Assembly: GCF_025666195.1 (NCBI RefSeq)
Contig: NZ_CP102592.1
Span: forward strand, 558,001 to 622,000
Origin: Xanthomonas sp. CFBP 8443
Lineage (GTDB): Bacteria > Pseudomonadota > Gammaproteobacteria > Xanthomonadales > Xanthomonadaceae
DNA: 64,000 bases
Direction: 5' to 3'
A program made the translations under genes and the position numbers. Below the pieces are notes generated by a model. That model was not told where the DNA came from, searched no databases, and was given only the letters and a program-made list of their open reading frames with translations. Shown here piece after piece: positions 49,565-56,939 of the stretch (the stretch's first letter is position 1; every line of letters begins with the position of its first letter).

Positions 49565-49591
49565 CTGACGCTGCCTGCGTCAGGTTTTTTT
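49565..49591 (+). terminator. Rho-independent terminator after the SIMPL gene
   Basis: A seven-base-pair stem (CTGACGC / GCGTCAG) with a five-base loop, followed by GTTTTTTT. It overlaps the stop codon region of the convergent XRE-cupin gene. Confidence 0.85.
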
Positions 49592-50311
49592 CCTGGCCGC
49601 GGCCGGGCTGCGACGGGCCACCTTCGGCTTGGCCGCAGCGGCTTTCGTCGCGACGGCCACTGGCTTCTGCCGCGTCTTCTGGGCGGCGGTTTCGTCGCCA
49701 TGCAGCGTCATCAGCGATTCCAGCAACTGCTCGTCGGAACTGGAGCAGACCCCCAGCAGCAGGGCTTCCTTGCAGCCCTTGGCGGCGAGATAGGCGTGGC
49801 CCATGTTGGAATCGATGTAGACCGATTGGCCGGCGTCCAGGACGATCGGATCGTAGAACTCGGTATGCACTTCCACGCGTCCCTCGAGCACGTGGATGTA
49901 CTCCTCGCCCGAGTGGTGGACCAGTTCGCCGAACTCCTCGATGCTCTTGGCGCGCACCTTGGTCAGCACCGGGATCATGCGCTTGCGGCGCAGTTCGGGG
50001 CACAGGTAGTAGTAGTCGTAGTTGGGCGTGTTGACCCGGATCGCGTCCTCGATCCGGCCGATGCTGCGGCGCGCGGTCACCGCCGGCTCGGGCGCGTCGT
50101 CCTGTTCGGCGAACAGTTCGGACATGCGCAATTGCAGGCGTTGGCTCAGCTGCAGCAGCTTGTCGTAGGTGAGCGTCAGGCGGTCGTGCTCGACCTTGGA
50201 CAGCGTGGAGAGCGGAATGCCCGAATGCTGGCTCATCTGCTTCAGGGTCCAGCCCTTGCGCGCCCGCAGCGAGCGCAGCAGTCCGCCGATGGTGGGGTGG
50301 TGCGAATTCAT
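49580..50311 (-). CDS. XRE-family regulator with cupin domain, likely controlling the D-amino-acid cluster
   Basis: A 243-aa regulator. Residues 8-62 are an XRE helix-turn-helix (IGGLLRSLRARKGWTLKQMSQHSGIPLSTLSKVEHDRLTLTYDKLLQLSQRL). Residues 140-205 are a cupin-2 sensor (HHSGEEYIHVLEGRVEVHTEFYDPIVLDAGQSVYIDSNMGHAYLA), which in relatives binds small carboxylate or amino-acid ligands. The last 30 residues (KTRQKPVAVATKAAAAKPK...) are an Ala/Lys/Pro tail like histone H1, which may add nonspecific DNA affinity. The start at 50311 gives the HTH at the N-terminus. It is divergent from the serine hydrolase gene, with the palindromic promoter (50447-50488) between them, and is the only regulator in the cluster. 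Confidence 0.9.
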   Translation of the reverse strand: MNSHHPTIGGLLRSLRARKGWTLKQMSQHSGIPLSTLSKVEHDRLTLTYDKLLQLSQRLQLRMSELFAEQDDAPEPAVTARRSIGRIEDAIRVNTPNYDYYYLCPELRRKRMIPVLTKVRAKSIEEFGELVHHSGEEYIHVLEGRVEVHTEFYDPIVLDAGQSVYIDSNMGHAYLAAKGCKEALLLGVCSSSDEQLLESLMTLHGDETAAQKTRQKPVAVATKAAAAKPKVARRSPAAARKKT

Positions 50312-50446
50312 CCTTACCTGCTCTCCTGGGGGAATGCCCGGACCCACGGAAGCGTCCTGGGCAGGATCATCATCGCCTTAGTGGATGAGGTTGGAAAGGG
50401 CGAAGGCCAAGGGCCGCAGTGGATGTCGCCGGTGTTTTGCCCGTGG

Positions 50447-50488
50447 TTGACAATTCTCTGATTGGGATCATTATTACCAAATCAGGAC
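50447..50488 (+). promoter_or_regulatory. Promoter/operator A of the D-amino-acid cluster
   Basis: A perfect -35 TTGACA (50447-50452) and a -10 CATTAT (50469-50474) with a 16-base spacer, 71-107 bases before the serine hydrolase gene. From the spacer across the -10 runs a dyad: CTGATTGGG on the left, CCAAATCAG on the right (eight of nine match). The first 17 bases from the -35 are identical to promoter B at 56831. A repressor on the dyad would block the -10. Confidence 0.7.
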
Positions 50489-50558
50489 AAAGACAGCCCG
50501 CATCTGCCCGGTCGTCGCAGGCCGCGGGACTGCCCATCACCAGCTCCGGAGAGAAGCG

Positions 50559-52580
50559 ATGCGCCTCATCCCGTTCGCGTTGTGCGGCTGTCTGTTGTTC
50601 ATGGCCTCGGTTGCGCCAGTCCGGGCGCGGCAGGCGCCTTCGGTTCCGCCCAGCGTGCCGCCAGCGACCGCGCCGGCCACCGCCGCCGCTTCGCCGCTGC
50701 CCGACACCGGCAGCCCTGCCGGCACGCCCGCGCTGACCCGCGCCGACGCGGAGGCCTGGCTGGACGGCTACCTGCCCTACGCGCTGGAGAGCGGCGACAT
50801 CGCCGGCGCGGTGGTGGTGGTGGTCAAGGACGGCCAGGTGCTGCTGCAGAAGGGCTATGGCTATTCGGATCTCGACAAGCGCACGCCGGTCGATCCGGCA
50901 GGCACCCTGTTCCGGCCCGGCTCGGTGTCCAAGCTGTTCACCTGGACGGCGGTCATGCAGCTGGTCGAGCAAGGCAAGCTGGATCTGGACGCCGACGTCA
51001 ATCGCTACATCGACTTCAAGATTCCGCCGCGCGACGGCAAGCCGATGACGCTGCGCCAGATCATGACCCACACCACCGGCCTGGAAGAGCAGATCCGCGG
51101 GTTGATCAGCTCCGATGCGGACCAGATCGTGTCGTTGGAAGCGGCGCTGAAGCGCTGGGTCCCTGAGCGCATCCATGTGCCAGGCGCCACGCCGGCGTAT
51201 TCCAACTACGCGACGGCGTTGGCGGGCTATATCGTGCAGCGCGTGTCGGGCGAGCCGTTCGACGCCTACATCGCGCGCCACATCTTCCAGCCCTTGGGCA
51301 TGGCCCATTCGAGCTTCGCGCAACCGCTGCCGCCGGCCTTGCTGGCCAAGATGTCCAAGGGCTACGACAAGGCCTCCGACGGCAAACCCAAGGACTATGA
51401 ATTCATCAGTCTGGCGCCGGCGGGCAGCCTGGCTGCCACCGGCACGGACATGGGCCGTTTCATGATCGCGCACCTGCAGGACGGTGCCTACGGCGATGCG
51501 CGCATCCTGGGTGCGGACACTGCGCGCAAGATGCATTCCACCGCGCAGGCGTCGGTGGGGCCGTTGAGCCGGATGATGCTCGGCTTCTACGAATCCACGG
51601 TCAACGGCCACCGCGCGATCGCGCATGGCGGCGACACCATGTGGTTCCACAGCGATCTGCAGCTGTTTCTGGACGACGGCATCGGCATCTTCGTCTCGAT
51701 GAACAGCAGCGGCCGCGATGGCGCGACCGGGCACATCCGCGGCGCGCTGGTGCGCGGATTCGCCGATCGCTATTTGCCGGGACCGGCGACGCGCGCAGCG
51801 GCCGGCGTCGCGCCGGAACAGGCCAAGTTGCACGCGCAGCAGATGGTCGGCCACTACGACAGCAGCCGCCGCCCGCAGAGCAACCTGCTGTCATTGGCGA
51901 ACCTGCTGGGCCAGGTCAAGGTGATCGCCAACGAAGACGGCACGATCAGCGTGCCGATGGCCACCGACGCCAGCGGCGCACCGAAGAAGTGGCGCGAGAT
52001 CGCGCCGTACCTGTGGCAGGACGTCGCCGGCAGCGACCGCCTGGCTGCCGACGTGGTCGACGGCAAGGTGGTGCGCTTCACCATGGAGCCGTACGCGCCG
52101 ATCATGGTGTTCGAGCGCCTGTCGCTGTGGCGTTCGCTCACGCTGCCACTGCTGGCGGCGAGCCTGGCGGTGCTGCTGCTGACCGTTCTGGCGTGGCCGA
52201 TCTCGGCGCTGGTGCGCCGCCACTATGGCGTCGCCTACGGACTGTCGGCAGCCGACGCGCGCGCCCAGCGCGTGGCGCGGCTGACGGCCTTGGCCGTGCT
52301 CGTGTCGATCGGTGGCGCGCTCGGCTTCGTGGTGGCGATGCTCAGCGATCTGGAAATGACCGGGTCCGGCTCCGACGCGATGATCAACGCGCTGCGGCTG
52401 TTCGCATTGGTGGCGCTCCCGGTCGGCGCGGCGCTGTCCCTCTGGAGCGCGTGGCAGGCGCTGCGCGGCCGGCGCCGCTGGCTGGCCAAGCTGTGGGCGG
52501 TGTTGCTGGCGCTGGCGTGCCTGTTCCTGCTGTGGGTGGGATTGGCCAACCACCTGATCGGCTACGGCGCGTACTACTGA
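50559..52580 (+). CDS. Serine hydrolase (beta-lactamase/DD-peptidase fold) with C-terminal membrane domain
   Basis: A 673-aa penicillin-binding-protein-like hydrolase. It has a signal peptide (MRLIPFALCGCLLFMASVAPVRA), a Pro/Ala linker and a catalytic domain with SxxK at Ser122-Lys125 (PGSVSKLF), YSN at 214-216 and an HGG-like motif (HGGDTMWF) as the third element. Residues 510-673 hold four predicted transmembrane helices, so the enzyme is tethered in the inner membrane with its active site in the periplasm. Relatives include D-aminopeptidases, esterases and class C beta-lactamases; the cluster context favours hydrolysis of D-residue-containing peptides. First gene of the left-hand unit. Confidence 0.88.
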   Translation: MRLIPFALCGCLLFMASVAPVRARQAPSVPPSVPPATAPATAAASPLPDTGSPAGTPALTRADAEAWLDGYLPYALESGDIAGAVVVVVKDGQVLLQKGYGYSDLDKRTPVDPAGTLFRPGSVSKLFTWTAVMQLVEQGKLDLDADVNRYIDFKIPPRDGKPMTLRQIMTHTTGLEEQIRGLISSDADQIVSLEAALKRWVPERIHVPGATPAYSNYATALAGYIVQRVSGEPFDAYIARHIFQPLGMAHSSFAQPLPPALLAKMSKGYDKASDGKPKDYEFISLAPAGSLAATGTDMGRFMIAHLQDGAYGDARILGADTARKMHSTAQASVGPLSRMMLGFYESTVNGHRAIAHGGDTMWFHSDLQLFLDDGIGIFVSMNSSGRDGATGHIRGALVRGFADRYLPGPATRAAAGVAPEQAKLHAQQMVGHYDSSRRPQSNLLSLANLLGQVKVIANEDGTISVPMATDASGAPKKWREIAPYLWQDVAGSDRLAADVVDGKVVRFTMEPYAPIMVFERLSLWRSLTLPLLAASLAVLLLTVLAWPISALVRRHYGVAYGLSAADARAQRVARLTALAVLVSIGGALGFVVAMLSDLEMTGSGSDAMINALRLFALVALPVGAALSLWSAWQALRGRRRWLAKLWAVLLALACLFLLWVGLANHLIGYGAYY

Positions 52581-52640
52581 GCGCAGCGGGCGGCGCGCTC
52601 GCCCGCCCGCTGCTTCCCGTCCGTCTTTCGCGAGGTGCGC

Positions 52641-53654
52641 GTGACCATCGCCGGCCCCATCGAACTCGATCTGCACAACGAGCCGCTGCCGCTGTCGGCA
52701 CCGTTCCGCATCGCCGGGCATGTGTTCGAGGCGATGCCGGCGACCGTGGTCACCCTGCGCGATGGCAGGCATGCCGGGCGCGGCGAGGCGGCGGGGGTGT
52801 ACTACACGCAGGATCGTCCCGAGACGATGATCGCCACGCTCGAAGCGTTGCGGCCGCGCATCGAGGCGGGCATCGATCGGCACACGCTGCGCGCGCTGCT
52901 GCCCGCCGGCGGCGCGCGCAATGCGCTGGACTGCGCACTGTGGGAACTGGAATCGCAACGCCGCGGCATGCCGGTGTGGACGCTGGCCGGGCTGCAGGCG
53001 GTGCGTCCGCTGCTGACCACCTTCACCGTCGGTGCCGACGATCCGGCGCTCATGGCCGAGCGCGCGGCGGCCTACGTGCAGGCGCGTGCGTTGAAGCTCA
53101 AGCTGACCGGCGATCCGGACCTCGATGGCGCGCGCGTGCATGCCGTGCGCGCGCGCTGTCCCGCGACCTGGATCGCGGTCGATGCCAACCAGGGCTACGA
53201 CGCCGATTCCCTGCCGCGGCTGTTGCCGGCGCTGGTCGCGGCGCAGGTGGCGCTGCTCGAGCAGCCATGCGCGCGCGGCCGCGAAGGCGATCTGGACGGC
53301 ATCGAACGCGCGCTTCCCTTCGCCGCGGACGAAAGCATCCTCGACCTGGCCGAACTGGAAGCGCGCCACCACCGTTTCGACGTGATCAACATCAAGCTGG
53401 ACAAGTGCGGCGGGCTCACCGAGGGCCTGCTGATGGCCGCGCGCGCGCGCGAACTGGGCAAGCAGGTGATGGTCGGCAACATGTGCGGCACCAGCCTGGC
53501 GGCGGCGCCGGCGTTCGTGCTGGGGCAGTTCTGCGACGTCGTCGACCTGGACGGGCCGATCTTCCTGGCCCGCGATCGGGTGCCGTCGGTGCGCTACGAG
53601 GATGGCCACATCTTCTGCGGCGACGAGGTCTGGGGGCCCAGGACCAACGCATGA
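52641..53654 (+). CDS. dgcA: Dipeptide-epimerase-like racemase, probable N-acetyl-D-Glu racemase DgcA
   Basis: A 337-aa enolase-superfamily enzyme. Mg2+ and catalytic motifs: ALKLKLTGDPDLDG with the KxK acid/base Lys, WIAVDANQGYD (Asp ligand), LLEQPCARG (Glu ligand), AADESILDLAEL (Asp ligand region) and VINIKLDKCGG with the second catalytic Lys. The C-terminal MVGNMCGTSLAAAPAFVLGQFCDVVDLDGPIFLARD is characteristic of the DgcA / L-Ala-D/L-Glu epimerase group. DgcA racemises N-acetyl-D-Glu to the L form, and a DgcN-like gene in the same cluster supports this. The GTG at 52641 has GAGG five bases upstream; a GTG at 52635 is possible. The end overlaps the next gene. Confidence 0.82.
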   Translation: MTIAGPIELDLHNEPLPLSAPFRIAGHVFEAMPATVVTLRDGRHAGRGEAAGVYYTQDRPETMIATLEALRPRIEAGIDRHTLRALLPAGGARNALDCALWELESQRRGMPVWTLAGLQAVRPLLTTFTVGADDPALMAERAAAYVQARALKLKLTGDPDLDGARVHAVRARCPATWIAVDANQGYDADSLPRLLPALVAAQVALLEQPCARGREGDLDGIERALPFAADESILDLAELEARHHRFDVINIKLDKCGGLTEGLLMAARARELGKQVMVGNMCGTSLAAAPAFVLGQFCDVVDLDGPIFLARDRVPSVRYEDGHIFCGDEVWGPRTNA

Positions 53655-54988
53655 GCGGCATGGCGGACAAGACATGGTTCGGCCAGCCGCGCGGGCTGAC
53701 CATCCTGTTCCTGACCAACATGTGGGAACTGTTCTCCTACTACGGCATGCGCACGCTGCTGGTCTACTACATGACCAAGCAGCTGTTGTTCGCCCAGGAA
53801 AAGTCCTCCTTCATCTACGGCAGCTACACCGCGATGGCGTACTTCACCCCGATCCTCGGCGGGGCGGTGGCCGACCGCTGGCTGGGCAAGCGCAACGCGG
53901 TGATCATCGGCGGCAGCGTGATGGCGCTGGGCCATTTCCTGATGGCGTTCGAACCGCTGTTCTACGTCGCGCTGGCGACCATTGCGCTGGGCAACGGCCT
54001 GTTCCTGCCCAGCCTGCCCAGCCAGATCAACGACCTGTACGCCGCCGACGACCCGCGCCGCGGCAGGGCCTACAACGTCTACTACGTCGGCCTGAACATC
54101 GGCGGCTTCATGGCGCCGCTGATCTGCGGCACCCTGGGCGAAGTCTACGGCTGGCACTACGGCTTCGGCGCCGCCGGCATCGGCATGTTCGTGGGGCTGG
54201 CCATCTACGTGCTGGGCCGCGGCTATCTTCCGCCGGACAGCCGCACGCGCGCGCCTGCGCCGGCCGCCGCGGGCGCATCCAGCGGCGACGGCAAACGGGT
54301 GTGGTTGCTGCTGCTGGGCGTGGGTCTTGCGGCGACGATCTTCCGCGGCGCCTACGAGCAGATCGGCAATACGCTGTCGCTGTGGATCGATGTCGGCGTG
54401 GACCGGACCTGGGGCGCTGCGGTGATTCCCATGACCTGGTTCCAGTCGCTCAATCCCCTGCTGGTCATCAGCATGACCCCGCTGCTGCTGCTGCACTGGC
54501 GGCGTCGCGCCGATGCCGGCCGCGAGACGCCGCCAGCGCGCAAGATGGCGATCGGCGCGCTGATCGTGGCGCTGGCCTACCTGTTGCTGGCGGCGCTGGA
54601 CGGCGCGGCCGGCGGCGGGCGCGTCGGCTGGCCATGGGTGCTGGCGTTCTTCGCGATTCTCACCCTGGGCGAGCTGTACATCCTGCCGACCGGGCTTGGC
54701 CTGTTCGCGCGCCTGGCGCCGCCGCGGCTGGGCGCGACCACGGTGGCCGCGTGGTTCCTGGCGATCTTCACCGGCAGCCTGCTGGCCGGCGCGGTGGGCG
54801 CGTTGTGGTCGCGGATCGGCCACGCCGGATTCTTCGTGCTGCTGGCCGGACTGGCGGCGCTGGCGGCGTGCCTGTTGTGGATGCTGGACAGGCCCATCCG
54901 CCAGGTGGAACGGGACCGCGGTCCTGCAGCGGCCGCATCGCCGCCGCCGGCCGCGGCGGGCATGCTGTCGAAGGAACGTCGTCGTTGA
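53651..54988 (+). CDS. POT/PTR-type MFS transporter with a degenerate ExxER motif
   Basis: A 445-aa transporter, related to the DtpT-like gene at 22353 but shorter. The helix-1 motif reads LTNMWELFSYYGMR: where POT carriers have E-x-x-E-R it has Asn23, Glu26 and Leu27, so two of the three residues that couple protons are missing. GGAVADRWLGKRNAVIIGG and VYYVGLNIGGFMAPLICGTLGE keep the family fold. The C-terminal tail is Ala/Pro-rich. Its ATG overlaps the DgcA stop (ATGA), so the two are translationally coupled. It is probably the importer of the cluster's peptide or amino-acid substrate. Confidence 0.85.
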   Translation: MSGMADKTWFGQPRGLTILFLTNMWELFSYYGMRTLLVYYMTKQLLFAQEKSSFIYGSYTAMAYFTPILGGAVADRWLGKRNAVIIGGSVMALGHFLMAFEPLFYVALATIALGNGLFLPSLPSQINDLYAADDPRRGRAYNVYYVGLNIGGFMAPLICGTLGEVYGWHYGFGAAGIGMFVGLAIYVLGRGYLPPDSRTRAPAPAAAGASSGDGKRVWLLLLGVGLAATIFRGAYEQIGNTLSLWIDVGVDRTWGAAVIPMTWFQSLNPLLVISMTPLLLLHWRRRADAGRETPPARKMAIGALIVALAYLLLAALDGAAGGGRVGWPWVLAFFAILTLGELYILPTGLGLFARLAPPRLGATTVAAWFLAIFTGSLLAGAVGALWSRIGHAGFFVLLAGLAALAACLLWMLDRPIRQVERDRGPAAAASPPPAAAGMLSKERRR

Positions 54989-55053
54989 AGTCCGCCGGTT
55001 TTCCTCTGCCGGCGGTGTCTGCTGTCGTCGCGGTACCTACCAGGAGCACACCG

Positions 55054-56763
55054 ATGTTGCGAGTGCGAGGTTCCATTCTGATGCTGGCGCTTGCCGGCTG
55101 TTGCTCGGCGCCGGGCGCGATGGCTGCCGCCAAGGAGACGTACGACGTGCTGATCCGCAACGGCGTGGTCTACGACGGCAGCGGCGCCGCCGGCCGGCGC
55201 GTCGACGTGGCGGTGCGCGCGGACCGCATCGTCGCGTTGCTGCCGGCGGGGAGCGGGGCGACGGCCACGCACACTGTCGATGCCCGCGGCCATGCGGTGG
55301 CGCCGGGCTTCATCAACATGCTGAGCTGGGCGCCGGAAGCGCTGATCGCCGATGGCCGCGGCGTGAGCGATACCAAGCAGGGTGTGACCCTGGAGGTGTT
55401 CGGCGAGGGCTGGTCGATGGGTCCGTTCACCCCGAAGATGAAGGCCGATGCGCTGAAGCAGCAGGGCGACATCCGCTACCCGATCGAATGGACCACGCTG
55501 GGCGAATACCTGGATTACCTGCAGAAGCGCGGCATCACGCCGAACGTGGCCTCGTTCGTCGGCGCCACCACGGTGCGCATCCACGAGTTGGGCGAAGGCG
55601 ACGTCGACCCCGATGCCGCGCAGCTTGCGCGCATGCAGGAACTGGTGCGGCAGGCGATGGGCGAAGGCGCGCTGGGCGTGGGCGGCTCGCTGATCTATCC
55701 GCCGGCCGCGTTCGCCGACACCGGCGAACTGGTCGCGCTGGCGCAGGCCGCGGCCGAATCCGGCGGCGGCTATGTCGCGCACATGCGCAGCGAGGCGGAC
55801 CGGTTCCTGGAGGCGCTGGACGAAACCATCGCCATCGCCCGCGCCACCGGGCAGCGCGCCGAGGCGTATCACCTCAAGGCGGCGGGCGAGAAGAACTGGC
55901 CGAAGATGGCCCAGGCGATCGCGAAGATCGATGCGGCGCGTGCGCAAGGTTTGGCAGTCAGCGCCAACATGTACGCGTACACCGCCGGCGCCACCGGCCT
56001 GACCGCGGGCTTGCCGCCCTGGGTGCAGGCCGGCGGCCACGAGGCGATGGTCGCCCGGCTCAAGGATCCGGCCATCCGCAAGCGGGTGATCGCCGAGATG
56101 AAGGATCCCGACGTCGACTGGGAGAACATCCGCCTGCTCACCGGTTCCGACGAGCGCGTGCTGTTCATCGAGTTCAAGAACGAGAAACTCAAGCCGTTCC
56201 TCGGCAAGACCCTGGCCGACGTGGCCAGGGTGCGTGGCACATCCACCGAAGAGACCGTGCTCGACCTGATCGTGGAGGACGATTCCCGCGTGGTCGCCGC
56301 GTATTTCCTGATGAGCGAGCAGAACGTCGAGCTGGGCCTGAAGCAGCCATGGACCAGCCTGGGCTCGGACGCCGAATCCTCGGCGCCGGAAGGCGTGTTC
56401 CTCAAATCCAGTACGCATCCGCGCGCCTACGGCAATGTCGCTAGGTTCCTGGGCCACTACGTGCGCGACCGCAAGCTGATGCCGCTGGAAGAGGGCATCC
56501 ATCGGCTGACCGGCCTGCCGGCGGCGAACTGGAAACTGCGCGACCGCGGTTGCCTGCAGCCGGGCTGCTTCGCCGACATCGTGGTGTTCGATCCGGCCAC
56601 GATCGCCGACCACGCCACCTACGCGGCGCCGCAGCGGTATGCGACCGGCGTCAGCGACGTGTTCGTCAACGGCGTGCAGGTGTTGCGTCAGGGCGAGCAC
56701 ACCGGCGCGAAACCGGGGCGCGTGGTGCGCGGGCCGGGCTGGCGCGAGCGCAAGCGGGACTGA
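55054..56763 (+). CDS. N-acyl-D-amino-acid deacylase-like amidohydrolase lipoprotein
   Basis: A 569-aa amidohydrolase-superfamily protein. The signal MLRVRGSILMLALAGC has a lipobox (LAGC, Cys16). YDVLIRNGVVYDGSGAAGRRVDVAVRADRI and the C-terminal PGCFADIVVFDPATIADHATY match D-aminoacylases, as do GVTLEVFGEG, YHLKAAGEKNW, SLGSDAESSAP and HPRAYGNVARFLG. The metal-site motif after beta-1, normally GFID-x-H-x-H, reads GFINMLSWAPE (residues 85-95): both His are replaced. The next ligand (Cys in GNCG) is also changed, to FGEG. A canonical two-metal centre is therefore unlikely. CAGGAGCACA precedes the ATG. Last gene of the left-hand unit. Confidence 0.85.
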   Translation: MLRVRGSILMLALAGCCSAPGAMAAAKETYDVLIRNGVVYDGSGAAGRRVDVAVRADRIVALLPAGSGATATHTVDARGHAVAPGFINMLSWAPEALIADGRGVSDTKQGVTLEVFGEGWSMGPFTPKMKADALKQQGDIRYPIEWTTLGEYLDYLQKRGITPNVASFVGATTVRIHELGEGDVDPDAAQLARMQELVRQAMGEGALGVGGSLIYPPAAFADTGELVALAQAAAESGGGYVAHMRSEADRFLEALDETIAIARATGQRAEAYHLKAAGEKNWPKMAQAIAKIDAARAQGLAVSANMYAYTAGATGLTAGLPPWVQAGGHEAMVARLKDPAIRKRVIAEMKDPDVDWENIRLLTGSDERVLFIEFKNEKLKPFLGKTLADVARVRGTSTEETVLDLIVEDDSRVVAAYFLMSEQNVELGLKQPWTSLGSDAESSAPEGVFLKSSTHPRAYGNVARFLGHYVRDRKLMPLEEGIHRLTGLPAANWKLRDRGCLQPGCFADIVVFDPATIADHATYAAPQRYATGVSDVFVNGVQVLRQGEHTGAKPGRVVRGPGWRERKRD

Positions 56764-56830
56764 GTGCGATGCCGATGTCGATGCGGTCGGCGTCGGCCGC
56801 TTCGGCGCGAACAGGTAGTTTCCAAACGTA

Positions 56831-56870
56831 TTGACAATTCTCTGATTAGGACGATTATCTCCTATCAGAG
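56831..56870 (+). promoter_or_regulatory. Promoter/operator B of the D-amino-acid cluster
   Basis: A perfect -35 TTGACA (56831-56836) and a -10 GATTAT (56853-56858), 16-base spacer, about 80 bases before the TonB receptor gene. The dyad CTCTGATTAGGA...TCCTATCAGAG (11-12 base arms, one indel) straddles the -10. The start TTGACAATTCTCTGATT is identical to promoter A. The last arm ends in CAGAGCATG. Confidence 0.72.
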
Positions 56871-56939
56871 CATGCCAGATCGCCGCGAGCGCCATGCAGC
56901 GCGGCTCGCACGTACGGATCGCCATCCGGGGAGAGCAAG

